From: G963663735 sp963663735
GTDB taxonomy: Bacteria; Acidobacteriota; UBA6911; RPQK01; JAPXNP01
DNA length: 64,000 nucleotides
Assembly (NCBI GenBank): GCA_963663735.2
Contig: CAXXHN010000001.1
Span: 1,612,001 to 1,676,000, forward strand
Direction of reading: 5' to 3'
Shown here: one piece after another, positions 34,298 through 44,104 of the stretch
Layout: every line of letters begins with the position of its first letter
How positions within the stretch are numbered: position 1 is the first letter of the stretch
Made by a program: the position numbers and the translations under genes
Notes under the pieces: model-generated
The model's database searches: none
Told to the model about the DNA's origin: nothing
The model's input: the letters and a program-made list of their open reading frames with translations, nothing else

Positions 34298-35710
34298 ATG
34301 AATACAAATAAGAATATTTTTGTAATTATTGGAATTTTCGTCTTTATGGGCGGATGCTCTCTTGCCCCTAAATACACGGAACCCAAAACCCCGATTCCTG
34401 CCGACTGGCCCGCTGGTGAGGCCTACAAAGAAGCCAAGGTTGCATCCGGTGTTCCGGCAGCTCCTCAGCTGAGTCGTCAGGATTTTTTCACTGATCCAAA
34501 GCTGCTGCAGATTATCGAGACAGCTTTGAAGAACAACCGGGATTTGAAGCTTGCCGCCCTTAATGTGGAAATGATGCGGGCTTATTACGGCATTCAGCGA
34601 GCCGAGATGTTCCCCTCGGTTAATGCGGCTGGTACCGGGAAGAGGCAACAGAGCCCAACTGATTTCACCAGTCCCGGAGAGTCAAGGACAGCCAATCGAT
34701 TTGACGTTACACTGGGGATCTCTTCCTGGGAAATTGATTTCTTTGGTCGAATTCGCAATCTGAAAGATCAGGCGCTGGAAGAATATCTGGCTACGGAGGA
34801 GGCTCGCAGAGGCGCGCAGGTCGCGCTGGTATCCGAAGTCGCTATGGAATACCTGACGCTTGCCGCTGACCTGGAAAACCTGAAACTGGCCAGGTCCACT
34901 CTTGAAACACAGCAGGGAATTTATGATTTAATCCAACGCCAGTACGAAGTCGGACTGGTCAATGAACTGGATCTGCGTCAAGCTCAAACCCAGGTTGATG
35001 CCGCCCGGGGAGATGTAGCCGGTTTCACCCAAATGGCAGCTTTGGACCAAAATGCGTTGAACCTCCTGGTTGGATCCCCGGTACCCGAGGATCTTTTGCC
35101 CGCAGACCTGGCAAGCATTAATCCACCCAGGGAAGTCTTTTCGGGCCTGTCATCCGAGGCGCTTTTATATCGGCCTGACATAATTGCGGCGGAACATCGT
35201 CTCAAAGGGGCGTATGCCTATATTGGTGCGGCGCGTGCCGCATTTTTCCCACGCATTTCTCTAACCACTTTAATCGGAACTGTGAGTAGGGAGTTGTCCG
35301 GTCTTTTTAAATCCGGCTCAGGCACGTGGAGTTATGCCCCGCAGGTAGCTTTGCCAATTTTTGATTTACGTACCCGGGCCGCATACAGAGTCAGCAAGAC
35401 TGAGCGGGACATTGCCCTGGCTCAATATGAAAAGACGATCCAAACCGCCTTCAGGGAAGTGGCCGACGCACTTGCCGTGCAGGGCACGATAGACCAGCAG
35501 ATCGCAGCCCAGCAATCCCTTACGGACGCAGTTGCCGATACCTATCGCCTTTCAAATAAACGCTATGCGATAGGTATTGACAGCTACCTGGGAGTCCTGG
35601 ATGCACAACGGTCTCTTTATGCCGCACAGCGTGCCCTCATCCTTCTCCGCCTAGGAAAGCTTGTCAACGAGGTGCGGCTTTACTCGGTATTTGGGGGAGG
35701 AGGGGAATAG
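34298..35710 (+). CDS. Outer-membrane efflux lipoprotein (OprM/NodT family), operon 2
   Basis: A 470-residue TolC-fold channel with a lipobox at IFVFMGGC and the typical mature start SLAPKYTEPKTPIPADW. Two homologous repeats supply the helical barrel and outer-membrane beta-barrel; motifs include QRQYEVGLVNELDLRQAQTQ and SNKRYAIGIDSYLGVLDAQR. It provides the exit for the AcrB-like pump four bases upstream. It is convergent with xerD, with an 84-base gap containing no obvious terminator hairpin. Confidence 0.92.
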   Translation: MNTNKNIFVIIGIFVFMGGCSLAPKYTEPKTPIPADWPAGEAYKEAKVASGVPAAPQLSRQDFFTDPKLLQIIETALKNNRDLKLAALNVEMMRAYYGIQRAEMFPSVNAAGTGKRQQSPTDFTSPGESRTANRFDVTLGISSWEIDFFGRIRNLKDQALEEYLATEEARRGAQVALVSEVAMEYLTLAADLENLKLARSTLETQQGIYDLIQRQYEVGLVNELDLRQAQTQVDAARGDVAGFTQMAALDQNALNLLVGSPVPEDLLPADLASINPPREVFSGLSSEALLYRPDIIAAEHRLKGAYAYIGAARAAFFPRISLTTLIGTVSRELSGLFKSGSGTWSYAPQVALPIFDLRTRAAYRVSKTERDIALAQYEKTIQTAFREVADALAVQGTIDQQIAAQQSLTDAVADTYRLSNKRYAIGIDSYLGVLDAQRSLYAAQRALILLRLGKLVNEVRLYSVFGGGGE

Positions 35711-35794
35711 TTATCAGCTGGATAAGTTGTGGGTAAATAAGAGAAAGAAATTATTATTTTTTGTGGGGCGGTTGCTTAAATCAGAGGCCGATTC

Positions 35795-36703
35795 TTAGCT
35801 GAGCGGGTGAAATTCATCATAGATTTTTCTCAACCGTTCCCTGGTGATATGGGTATAGATCTGGGTTGTGGATATACTCGCATGTCCTAGCATTATCTGG
35901 ACCGAACGCAGGTCCGCCCCGTTTTCCAGGAGGTGGGTGGCAAAGCTGTGCCGAAGGACATGAGGGCTTAATGTGGTTCTTAGTCCTGCCTGTTTCCCAT
36001 ATTTTTTGATCAACAGCCAGAAATGCTGCCTGCTGAGCGGAGTCCCTTTTTGGGAAATGAAGAAGTAGGGGATAGAGGGATTTTTTCTCTTCAGAAGAGG
36101 ATAGGCAATCTCCCTATACCTTTCAATATAGCTTTTTGCAGTATCACCCAGGGGAACAAATCTCTCCTTGTCTCCCTTTCCTACAGTCTGGATGATCCCC
36201 ATTTTCAGGTTGATGTCCCTGGCCTTAATGCTGACCAATTCAGTAACCCGCAATCCTGTGGCATACAAGACTTCCAGCATGGTGCGGTCCCGGAGGCCGA
36301 GAGTTTTTTCCGGATTCGGCTGAGCCAGGAGAGCCTCGACTTCCTCCTGGCTCAGGTATTTGGGCAGGGTCTGCCAGGTTTTGGGTGACTCTAATGTTTC
36401 GGTGGGATCATGGTCCACATATCCGTCCTGTAGCAGAAATCGGTAAAAAGTACGCAGGGTGACAATTTTTCTGCTGACCGACCTGGGAGATTTGTCTATG
36501 TACAGGTACTGAAGAAACTCGTTGACACGGTTGCGGTCAACATCTTTTAAACTGGTTCTTCTGTCAGACAGGAATTTCAGAAAATCCCGGGTGTCCAGAA
36601 AATAGGCCTCAATTGTATTACTGGACAGGCCCCTCTCAACATTCAGATAATCAAGAAAGGCATCCATTGCGTGGTCCCGGATGTCCTGGTCTTTGGAAGA
36701 CAT
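35795..36703 (-). CDS. xerD: Site-specific tyrosine recombinase XerD
   Basis: A 302-residue recombinase. The N-terminal SAM-like core-binding domain is at about 8-95 (FLDYLNVERGLSSNTIEAY). The catalytic domain carries Arg in YATGLRVTELVSI, the HxxR pair in LSPHVLRHSFATHLL, His in MLGHASISTTQ and the nucleophile Tyr in TTQIYTH. XerD with XerC resolves chromosome dimers at dif; it also serves integrative elements. Length and the context beside murJ indicate the housekeeping enzyme rather than a phage integrase. No dif-like 28-mer was recognised nearby. Confidence 0.9.
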   Translation of the reverse strand: MSSKDQDIRDHAMDAFLDYLNVERGLSSNTIEAYFLDTRDFLKFLSDRRTSLKDVDRNRVNEFLQYLYIDKSPRSVSRKIVTLRTFYRFLLQDGYVDHDPTETLESPKTWQTLPKYLSQEEVEALLAQPNPEKTLGLRDRTMLEVLYATGLRVTELVSIKARDINLKMGIIQTVGKGDKERFVPLGDTAKSYIERYREIAYPLLKRKNPSIPYFFISQKGTPLSRQHFWLLIKKYGKQAGLRTTLSPHVLRHSFATHLLENGADLRSVQIMLGHASISTTQIYTHITRERLRKIYDEFHPLS

Positions 36704-36859
36704 AATTATAAATCCTCTGCGGCATGATTCCTGGTGATTGATGCTGGAATCTTTACAATAATATTAACAGCCTCAGGTGTCAGGTGTTTGTGAACAGTTA
36801 CGATCGCGCGGTGTAGGTGTGTGGTGTGGTTAGGACTGGTTTACACTTTGGGCTCAGGA

Positions 36860-38437
36860 TTACCTCTTGGGAAGGAGGTAGGAGAATTCTTTAATACCAA
36901 GCAGCCAGGCCCCGGTGAAGTAGACTAAAATTCCTGATCCGACTACCGCGGAGAGAGTCCATATCTCATTGAGCAGGTTCATGTCACCCATCATATGTTC
37001 AACCCAGTATTGCAGGTAAAAAACAGTTGCCCCCATGACCAGGGAGATCAAGGTAATCCGCATGAGGGTATTCATGACCCGGTATTCATTGAAGGTACCA
37101 AGCCTCCTGGAAAGACCGATGAGCAGAAGGATGCTGTTAAGAAGGGCGGAAATGGAGGTCCCGAGAGCCAGGCCGACAAAACGGATCTCCCGAGGCAGCA
37201 CCAGGACTAGGAGGATACAGACCAGTACATTTACTGCCACAGCCAGGATTGAGATTTTTACCGGTGTCCTGGTGTCGCCAAGCGCGTAATATGTAGGCAC
37301 AAAGACTTTATTGGTGCTGTAGGCAAGCAGCCCGATGGCATAACCCATCACGGCGTAAGAGGTAAAAATCGTGTCGGAAGCTGTGAAACCTCCTCTTTCA
37401 AAAAGTACATCAACAATAGGGCGGGCCAGCAAGAGCAGGCCAATTGTGGAAGGTATAGCCATAAATCCAACCATTTTTATGGAGTTGGCTACAGTTTCCT
37501 TTAATTCTTGAAAATTTCCGGAAGCCGCGTGAGCGGAAACGTCCCTCAGGTTTACTACTCCTACGGCAACCCCGAACAGGCCGATAGGAAGGTAGAATAT
37601 ACGGAAGGCATAACTCAGCCATGAGACTGGACCATTTTCATCCAGAAACGATGCGATCTGGGTATTTATCAGGACGCTCAGCTGAACAGCGCTTACGCCG
37701 ATTATGGCCGGTCCGATAAGGCTGCCGATTTTCCTGATCCCGGGGTGGCTGAGGCTCAGCCTGAAACGGGGCGAATATCCTTCTTTCCTCAATACGTAGA
37801 GGAGGATTCCGTATTGCAGGAATCCCCCGATCAAGGCCCCGAATCCCATGGCGTAGATCGGGATTATGCCATTAGCTTCGAACCTGGGGACCAGGAATAT
37901 GGCAGCCAGGATCAGGGATACGTTGTACAGGGCTGGTGCCAGGGCGGGAATAAAAAAATGATCCAGGGTATTGAGCATGCCTGCAGCCGCCGAAGCCAGG
38001 GCCAGCAGCAACAGGAAAGGAGACACAATTCTCAGGAGAGTGGCAGTCACTTCCACCTTGCCTTCCACATCTGAGAAACCTGCTGCAAGAAGGTTGACAA
38101 AAAAGTCAGAGAAAAAGAAAAGGCAGAGGGTAAAAACTCCAAGGAGGACCATCAGGCTTCCCGCGACGAGGTTAGCCAGGTAAAAGGCTTCTTTGCGTCC
38201 TTCGCTCTTCAGGAACCTGGTGAAGGTCGGGACGAAAGCAGCGCTGAGGGCACCTTCGGCGAACAGGTCTCTCAGCATATTAGGTATTCGCAGGGCTACC
38301 AGCCAGGCATCGTTGTAGAGACCGGCACCGAATAACCCGGCAAAAAACTGGTCTCTAACCAGGCCTAATATTCTGCTGGCCATTACTGCTAAACTGACTT
38401 TTCCGGCAGCTCTGGCGGCTTTTTTACCTTTTGACAT
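36860..38437 (-). CDS. murJ: Lipid II flippase MurJ
   Basis: A 525-residue integral membrane protein of the MviN/MurJ family with about 14 TM segments. It starts MSKGKKAARAAGKVSLAVMA, followed by the hallmark LVRDQFFAGLFGAG and ALSAAFVPTFTRF region. MurJ flips the peptidoglycan precursor lipid II across the inner membrane. Charged residues line the central cavity (GALIGGFLQYGIL and the RFEANG loop). It lies upstream of xerD on the same strand with a 156-base gap, and is divergent from lpxD with 98 bases between. Confidence 0.93.
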   Translation of the reverse strand: MSKGKKAARAAGKVSLAVMASRILGLVRDQFFAGLFGAGLYNDAWLVALRIPNMLRDLFAEGALSAAFVPTFTRFLKSEGRKEAFYLANLVAGSLMVLLGVFTLCLFFFSDFFVNLLAAGFSDVEGKVEVTATLLRIVSPFLLLLALASAAAGMLNTLDHFFIPALAPALYNVSLILAAIFLVPRFEANGIIPIYAMGFGALIGGFLQYGILLYVLRKEGYSPRFRLSLSHPGIRKIGSLIGPAIIGVSAVQLSVLINTQIASFLDENGPVSWLSYAFRIFYLPIGLFGVAVGVVNLRDVSAHAASGNFQELKETVANSIKMVGFMAIPSTIGLLLLARPIVDVLFERGGFTASDTIFTSYAVMGYAIGLLAYSTNKVFVPTYYALGDTRTPVKISILAVAVNVLVCILLVLVLPREIRFVGLALGTSISALLNSILLLIGLSRRLGTFNEYRVMNTLMRITLISLVMGATVFYLQYWVEHMMGDMNLLNEIWTLSAVVGSGILVYFTGAWLLGIKEFSYLLPKR

Positions 38438-38534
38438 AGTATCTAAATATAAACTGAACCGGAGAAGGAAGAAAATCTCTCTGAATAAATAACCGGATTA
38501 AGTTATCATTTTATGAACAAAAAGGGAACTTGCC

Positions 38535-39566
38535 ATGTTATTAAAAGAAATCGCCGAAAAACTGGATCTGCAACTGAAGGGCCCGGGAGATATCCTTATC
38601 AACGGGCTGGCCGGCCTGGAAACCGCCAAGACTGACGAATTGAGCTTTTTATCAAATCCCAGGTATGTGACCAAACTCAAAGAGAGTCAAGCCGGTGCTG
38701 TAATCCTGTCTCCGAAGGCGCCTGAAGTATCCATGCCGTCCCTCATATCTGAAAATCCTTATCTCTCATTTGCCCGGGCTATTGAACTTTTCTACCAGGC
38801 GCCACGGCCGGTGCAGGGTATTCATCCCACGGCCTGGATAGCAGATTCAGCCCAGCTGGGTGAGGATTGTTCAATTGGCGCGCATGTAACAATCGGGGAA
38901 GGGGTGATCGTCGGCAAACGGGCCAAAATTTACCCTGATGTGACCATATATCCCGGTGCTGTAATAGGTGATGATTTTACTGCTCATTCCAATTCCGTGA
39001 TCAGGGAGTACTGCCGTATTGGTAATCGGGTAATTCTTCAGAACGGGGCAGTTATTGGAGCCGATGGATTCGGATTTGCTCCCAGGGAGGACAAAAGTTA
39101 TTACAAGATCATCCAGTCCGGAATAGTAGTCCTCGAAGATGATGTCGAAATCGGTGCCAACAGCTGCGTGGACCGATCAACGCTGGGAGAAACCCGGGTA
39201 GGTAAGGGAACCAAGCTTGACAACCTGGTGCAGATAGGCCATGGAGGGACTGTGGGAGAACACAATGTCCTTGCCGCCCAGACCGGGATTTCCGGAAGCG
39301 TTAAGATGGGAAGCTATAATGTTCTTGCCGGGCAGGTAGGAATTTCTGGACACATAACTATCGGCGATGGGTCAGTGTTCACGGCCCAGACCGGAGTGGC
39401 TCGTTCTGTTGTGGACAATTCTGTTCTTTCCGGCACACCGGAGATGGATTCAGGATTATGGAAAAAGAATTACCTGCTTATGTTTAAGTTTCCTGAGCTG
39501 GTGAAAACTGTAAAACAATTGGCTAAAGAAGTTGAAGTTCTGAAGGAGGCGGCAGGCAAGGATTAA
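38535..39566 (+). CDS. lpxD: UDP-3-O-acylglucosamine N-acyltransferase LpxD
   Basis: A 343-residue enzyme of the lipid A pathway that adds the second hydroxyacyl chain to UDP-3-O-acylglucosamine from acyl-ACP. The N-terminal uridine-binding domain (about 1-100; GLETAKTDELSFLSNPRY) is followed by a left-handed beta helix of hexapeptide repeats (about 105-320) with the catalytic His in LVQIGHGGTVGEHN and GADGFGFAP. The C-terminal helix (about 325-343) is present. It stands alone on this strand, away from the usual lpxA/fabZ cluster, and proves a lipid A-type outer membrane. It is convergent with serA, 16 bases apart. Confidence 0.95.
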   Translation: MLLKEIAEKLDLQLKGPGDILINGLAGLETAKTDELSFLSNPRYVTKLKESQAGAVILSPKAPEVSMPSLISENPYLSFARAIELFYQAPRPVQGIHPTAWIADSAQLGEDCSIGAHVTIGEGVIVGKRAKIYPDVTIYPGAVIGDDFTAHSNSVIREYCRIGNRVILQNGAVIGADGFGFAPREDKSYYKIIQSGIVVLEDDVEIGANSCVDRSTLGETRVGKGTKLDNLVQIGHGGTVGEHNVLAAQTGISGSVKMGSYNVLAGQVGISGHITIGDGSVFTAQTGVARSVVDNSVLSGTPEMDSGLWKKNYLLMFKFPELVKTVKQLAKEVEVLKEAAGKD

Positions 39567-39582
39567 TCCTTTTTCCTTTTTG

Positions 39583-40506
39583 TCAGTTAACCTGGAAAGT
39601 GGTATCGCCATCCTCCAGGAAACTGATGACTTGCTTTATTGCGGCAATGCCTGTATTTATGTTGGCTTCCAGGGTTTGAGCCCCCATCTTTTTAAGGGTG
39701 AAAAAACATCTTTCAGGGTACCTCTCCAACAGTACTTCTCTGCAATCCGGAGCGATATCGGAAGCGTACATGAAATCGGGACGTCTCTCCATCATTTCCA
39801 AAAGACCTTCTTCATCAATAATTTCTTTCCTTGCAGTGTTGATAACAGAAGCTCCGGTTCTTGTTTTTGACAACAGAATAAAAGTAATCAGTTTTTTTGT
39901 TGTGTCGTTCAGGGGAAGATTCAAGGATATGTAGTCGCAGTTACTAAACAGGCTCTCTGGGTTTTGAGATGCGACTGCGCCATCCGCGAGAGGCTGGCCA
40001 GGTGTGAGTGATCGACCGAAGGCCTCGATAATCATGCCAAAACCACTGGCTATTCTTACAATGGATTTTCCAACATTGCCATAGCCGTATATGCCGATTC
40101 TTTTTGATCTCAGTTCAGTTCCGGCTATTCCCTGGTATTGTTTTCGAGCGAGAGAGATCATCAGTCCAAATGCCAGTTCAGCTACGGCATTTGAGTTCTG
40201 GCCCGGGGTGTTCATGACAACAATACCTTTTTTCGCTGCCGCGGGGCAGTCTACGTTGTCATATCCGGATCCGGCCCGGACCACAATTTTCAGGTTTTTT
40301 GCCGAGTCAAGGACATCCGCAGTTACTTTATCACTTCGAATTATCAGGGCATCAACCTCTTTAACAGCCTGCAGGACAGATGCTTTTTCGGCATATTTCT
40401 CCAGGAGCTTCAGGGTATAACCGGCACTGTTGCATATTTCCAGGATTTTTTTTACTGATTCAGGAGCGAACGGCTTCTCAGTTGCGACCAAGACTGTTTT
40501 GGACAT
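39583..40506 (-). CDS. serA: Short D-3-phosphoglycerate dehydrogenase (SerA), Bacteroidetes-like type
   Basis: A 307-residue NAD-dependent D-2-hydroxyacid dehydrogenase without an ACT domain. Features: substrate Arg77 in KIVVRAGSGYDNVD, NTPGQNSNAVAE, the nucleotide-binding GYGNVG (141-146) and INTARKEIIDEEG. Where the general-acid His normally stands in TPHLGAQT, this protein has LKKMGAQT (271-278), as in the short SerA of Bacteroidetes. The whole sequence resembles that type, and in Bacteroidetes serA is followed by a DUF1015 gene; here the DUF1015 gene lies immediately upstream. The role is the first step of serine synthesis. serC was not found in the window. Confidence 0.85.
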   Translation of the reverse strand: MSKTVLVATEKPFAPESVKKILEICNSAGYTLKLLEKYAEKASVLQAVKEVDALIIRSDKVTADVLDSAKNLKIVVRAGSGYDNVDCPAAAKKGIVVMNTPGQNSNAVAELAFGLMISLARKQYQGIAGTELRSKRIGIYGYGNVGKSIVRIASGFGMIIEAFGRSLTPGQPLADGAVASQNPESLFSNCDYISLNLPLNDTTKKLITFILLSKTRTGASVINTARKEIIDEEGLLEMMERRPDFMYASDIAPDCREVLLERYPERCFFTLKKMGAQTLEANINTGIAAIKQVISFLEDGDTTFQVN

Positions 40507-40566
40507 TCCAACCTCCCGGCAAAAATTTCCTACATATACTTTTTCCCTCGTTTTAAAAGAATATGT

Positions 40567-41802
40567 TTAAAGGTGGCGAGTCACAATCCCGGATCGAAGT
40601 TTGGGTTCAAACCAGGTTGACTTGGGTGGCATTACTTCACCGCTGTCTGCTACTTTCATCAATTCATCGACGCTGGTTGGATAAAGAGCGAAAGCAACCC
40701 GCATATCTTCATTGCACCTTTTTTCCAGTTCTTTGGTTCCCCGGATGCCTCCTATAAAATCTATTCTATCATTTGTCCTGATATCAAAAAGATTCAATAT
40801 CGGTTCCAGCAGGTTTTTCTGGAGGATGGAAACATCCAGGCTTAATACCGGGTCCCCGGCAGGGAAAGTATCCTTTTTTGCTAACAGGCTGTACCACTTG
40901 CCATCCAGGAACATTGTAAAGTGGTGCGCTTTTTTGGGGGTAGGATCGGTTGTTTCGGAAACAATAAAGTTTCCCGATACCCTGTTCAGAAATTCATCGG
41001 TTGAGAGGCCGGAGAGATCCTTCACAGTCCTGAAATATCCGAGGATCTGCTGCTGGTTATCCGGGAAAGCCACGGCGAGAAAATAGTTATACAATTCATC
41101 ACCGGTGTGGGTGGGATTTTGTTTCATTCTTTCTTTTCTCACACGAGACGCGGCTGCGCTGCGGTGGTGACCGTCAGCAATGTACAGAGCTTCAACATCC
41201 CTGAAATTTTTCTGGATTAGTTCCACGTCTTCAGGATTTGAAATTACCCACATGGTGTGTTTTATGCCATCCTCCGCGGTGAAATCATATGTCGGCGCAG
41301 CTGAAGTACAAAGTGCCTGGAAATGTTCGTCGATATTCCTGCTGGCGTGGTAGGAAAGCATAACTGGACCGGTATTAGCGTTCAGGATGGAAACGTGATG
41401 GGCCCGGTCGTCTTCTTTATCCGGGCGGGTGAACTCATGCTTTTTGATCAGTCCGTTTTCATATTCTTCGAGGCTTGCTCCGAACATCAGCCCCCGTTGA
41501 GTGTGCTTGCCCATGGTAATTTCATAAATGTAAAAACAGGGAGAGGTGTCCTGTCTGAGTATTCCTTCCCGGATAAAACGCTGCAGCACCTCAGCACCCT
41601 TTTGATAAACCTCTTCGCTGTGAGAGTCGATATTGTCACTAAAATTAACCTCAGCTTTTACAATTCTCAGGTAGCTGTAGGGATTCTGTTTCGCAAGAGT
41701 TTTCGCTTCATTGGAGTTGAGTACATCGTATGGAGGTGATGCAACTTTATGCACCAGCTCGGGTATCGGTCTGATACCTTTAAAAGGCTGAATATATGAC
41801 AT
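40567..41802 (-). CDS. DUF1015 family protein (possible SbnI/SerK-like serine kinase)
   Basis: A 411-residue protein of the DUF1015 family: PFKGIRPIPELVHKVASPPYDVLN at the start, IYEITMGKHTQRGLM, the HEFTRPDKEDDRAHH motif and YIADGHHRSAAASR. Members related to SbnI and archaeal SerK phosphorylate free serine; whether this one does is inference. Its position 60 bases upstream of serA on the same strand, matching the arrangement seen in Bacteroidetes, ties it to serine metabolism. Confidence 0.85.
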   Translation of the reverse strand: MSYIQPFKGIRPIPELVHKVASPPYDVLNSNEAKTLAKQNPYSYLRIVKAEVNFSDNIDSHSEEVYQKGAEVLQRFIREGILRQDTSPCFYIYEITMGKHTQRGLMFGASLEEYENGLIKKHEFTRPDKEDDRAHHVSILNANTGPVMLSYHASRNIDEHFQALCTSAAPTYDFTAEDGIKHTMWVISNPEDVELIQKNFRDVEALYIADGHHRSAAASRVRKERMKQNPTHTGDELYNYFLAVAFPDNQQQILGYFRTVKDLSGLSTDEFLNRVSGNFIVSETTDPTPKKAHHFTMFLDGKWYSLLAKKDTFPAGDPVLSLDVSILQKNLLEPILNLFDIRTNDRIDFIGGIRGTKELEKRCNEDMRVAFALYPTSVDELMKVADSGEVMPPKSTWFEPKLRSGIVTRHL

Positions 41803-42005
41803 GAATACCTCATTTCACTTTGTGATTTTAATGTTGGAAAAGTCTCTATTATAACCTTGTTCTCATAGAAATCTGTCTACAAGAGATCCTGCCCGAATTT
41901 GCCTGTTTACCTGACAGGAAAATCAGCCTGTCTCTTTTCAGGAGGTGACTGCAACGATTGTGGACACCTGCGGCCCGAATGAGTCAGTTATATTTAACCT
42001 GGATT

Positions 42006-43499
42006 TCAGCAAGCAGTATCCGCCAGGAGTCGCACAAATTCCACCAGGGTCCTGACCCCAAAACCTGGAGGGGTTCCTTTATTGATTCCTGAGGGAAAGT
42101 AGTCAGTGCCAGCCATATCTATATGGCACCAGGGGATTTCCCCCACAAATGATTCCAGGAATTTTGCCGCTGTAATGGCACCTCCCAACCTGTCCCCGCA
42201 ATTTTTTAGATCTGCAATTTTACTTTCCAGAGCTTCTTTATATTCATCATCGAGGGGCATCCGCCAGAGTTTTTCTCCTCCCCGGTCAGCTGCAGTGCTG
42301 ATTTGCGCGCAGAGTTTGTCGTTGTTTGAAAACAAGCCGGCCCGGTATTGGCCCAGGGCGATTGCACAGGCTCCGGTCAATGTAGCTATGTCGACCAGGC
42401 AGACCGGCTGGAATTTTTTTACAGCCCAGGCAATTGCGTCAGCCAGGATCAGCCTTCCTTCTGCGTCAGTATTTATAATCTCGACAGTAGTTCCGTTATA
42501 GGCAGTGACCACATCCCCTGGCCTCTGGGCGTTCCCGCCGGGCAGGTTTTCAACCAGGGGCATTATTCCAATGACCCTGGTGGGTAATTTCAGCCTGGAA
42601 ATGGCAAGCATGGCACCCAGAACACTACATGCTCCTGATTTATCAGCGCGCATCTCTTCCATGGAAGCTGACGGTTTGATTGAAATTCCCCCGCTGTCAA
42701 AGGTGACGCCTTTACCAACCAGGACCACCGGAGGTTTCGCATGATCGGAATCCGGGTTATGTTCAAGAATGCAGAGGCGTGGCTTGTTGCAGCTTCCCTG
42801 GGCAACAGCCAGCAGGCAGCCGAATCCTTTTTCCCGGAGTTCTTTTTCTTTCATGACTTCAATCTTCAGATCAGTATCCGCAGAGGCGACCTGCACTTCC
42901 CTGACGAATGGCTCAGGGTAGAGCAGGTTTCCGGGTTCATTGGACAATTTTCTTGCCAGATTAACTGCATCAGATATGATCTTTGATTGTTCAGCTATAA
43001 GGTTAGTTTCTTCCTGCCCCAGGGAAGATACCAGGGTTATGGTGAAGTTATTATCAACCCTGCCTTCCGAGGATTTGTGGACTCCAGGATCAAACTGGCC
43101 CATTAAGATTCCTTCCAGTAACATCCTGCCGGCTTTTTCCTGGTCGGAAATGCTGCTGATCACTGCTGTTATCCGGTTTACCGGAGCGGATCGGAGCGAG
43201 CGGACTATGTTCATGACTGCGGTCCTGAAAGAACCACTGTCAAAGGCGGTGTTTCCCTTGCCGAGACCAATCAGCCCGACTCTTCTGGCCGAGCATCCCC
43301 GGGGGGCTAAAAGTACGATTGAATTCCCTTTTGAGGGTGTCCATTCTTTTGACTGCTGCAGCTCAGCTACCAGCGAAGACAAGGTTTCATCAGAACTGTT
43401 TTCAGGATTTCCGGTGGCAGGGGTTTCTGCACTTACCGGGTATAACAACAAGTCGGCATCTATGGGTTTCCAATCGTAATCCTTAACTTCTATTTTCAT
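42006..43499 (-). CDS. pepA: Cytosol (leucyl) aminopeptidase
   Basis: About 497 residues. The M17 peptidase domain has the di-zinc and signature motifs VLVGKGVTFDSGGISIKPS, MRADKSGA and NTDAEGRLILADA, with Lys/Asp/Glu ligands in place. The N-terminal macro-like domain (about 1-160) is present. It removes N-terminal residues, preferring Leu, and forms hexamers. The ATG at 43499 is preferred; the frame is open four codons further to a GTG (43511). It belongs to the long minus-strand run with smpB and the glycosyltransferases. Confidence 0.93.
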   Translation of the reverse strand: MKIEVKDYDWKPIDADLLLYPVSAETPATGNPENSSDETLSSLVAELQQSKEWTPSKGNSIVLLAPRGCSARRVGLIGLGKGNTAFDSGSFRTAVMNIVRSLRSAPVNRITAVISSISDQEKAGRMLLEGILMGQFDPGVHKSSEGRVDNNFTITLVSSLGQEETNLIAEQSKIISDAVNLARKLSNEPGNLLYPEPFVREVQVASADTDLKIEVMKEKELREKGFGCLLAVAQGSCNKPRLCILEHNPDSDHAKPPVVLVGKGVTFDSGGISIKPSASMEEMRADKSGACSVLGAMLAISRLKLPTRVIGIMPLVENLPGGNAQRPGDVVTAYNGTTVEIINTDAEGRLILADAIAWAVKKFQPVCLVDIATLTGACAIALGQYRAGLFSNNDKLCAQISTAADRGGEKLWRMPLDDEYKEALESKIADLKNCGDRLGGAITAAKFLESFVGEIPWCHIDMAGTDYFPSGINKGTPPGFGVRTLVEFVRLLADTAC

Positions 43500-43602
43500 A
43501 CTGTGTTCCACCTATTGACTCGGATATTTCACAAAAATTACTAACTTAACCAGCATCTCAGTCTTCCCCGGCAAAGGCGCGTGAATTAATCGGGCGAGAG
43601 AT

Positions 43603-44067
43603 TTACTTTGTTTTCATGGCTTTTTCAATATCCCGGTCAATGGTTTTCCTGCGGTCCTTTTCCCTTTTATCATAAAGTTTGCGACCTTTGGCCAGGGCTA
43701 TTTCAACTTTAACTTTACCCTCTTTCAGGTACATGCTGAGGGGAACCACCGTAAGTCCACCCCTGGTGATTTCGTCGGAAAGTTTTTCGATTTCTTTTTT
43801 ATGGAGGAGTAATTTTCTGGGCCGAAGAGGTTCATGATTCTGGATATTCCCACAAGAATAAGGGCTTATGTGACAGTCAACCAGCCAGATTTCATGATTA
43901 TTCAAACGGGCATAACTCTCTTTCAGGTTAACCCTGTGATCCCGGGCCGATTTGACTTCAGTCCCCTGCATGACAATCCCGGCTTCAAATCGTGTCAGGA
44001 TTTCGTATTCATGGAACGCCTTTTTGTTTTGTGCCAGCATTTTTCTGGAATTTTTTTCTTTTGCCAT
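43603..44067 (-). CDS. smpB: SsrA-binding protein SmpB
   Basis: A 154-residue protein with the SmpB beta-barrel motifs (NKKAFHEYEILTRFEAGIVMQ, GTEVKSARDHRVNLKESYA, HISPYSCGN, KLLLHKKEIEKL) and the basic C-terminal tail (YDKREKDRRKTIDRDIEKAM). It binds tmRNA and enables trans-translation to rescue stalled ribosomes. Length is standard. The ssrA gene was not found in this window. It lies 38 bases after the GT4 gene on the same strand. Confidence 0.96.
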   Translation of the reverse strand: MAKEKNSRKMLAQNKKAFHEYEILTRFEAGIVMQGTEVKSARDHRVNLKESYARLNNHEIWLVDCHISPYSCGNIQNHEPLRPRKLLLHKKEIEKLSDEITRGGLTVVPLSMYLKEGKVKVEIALAKGRKLYDKREKDRRKTIDRDIEKAMKTK

Positions 44068-44104
44068 TGCCTGCTCCGCTCAGGGGGATATTATACGCCT
44101 TGAT

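Noticed and set aside
39556..39582. AAGGATTAATCCTT palindrome followed by T-rich bases as an intrinsic terminator of lpxD
   Set aside because: The palindrome has no loop and overlaps the stop codon, so it would not form a useful RNA hairpin.
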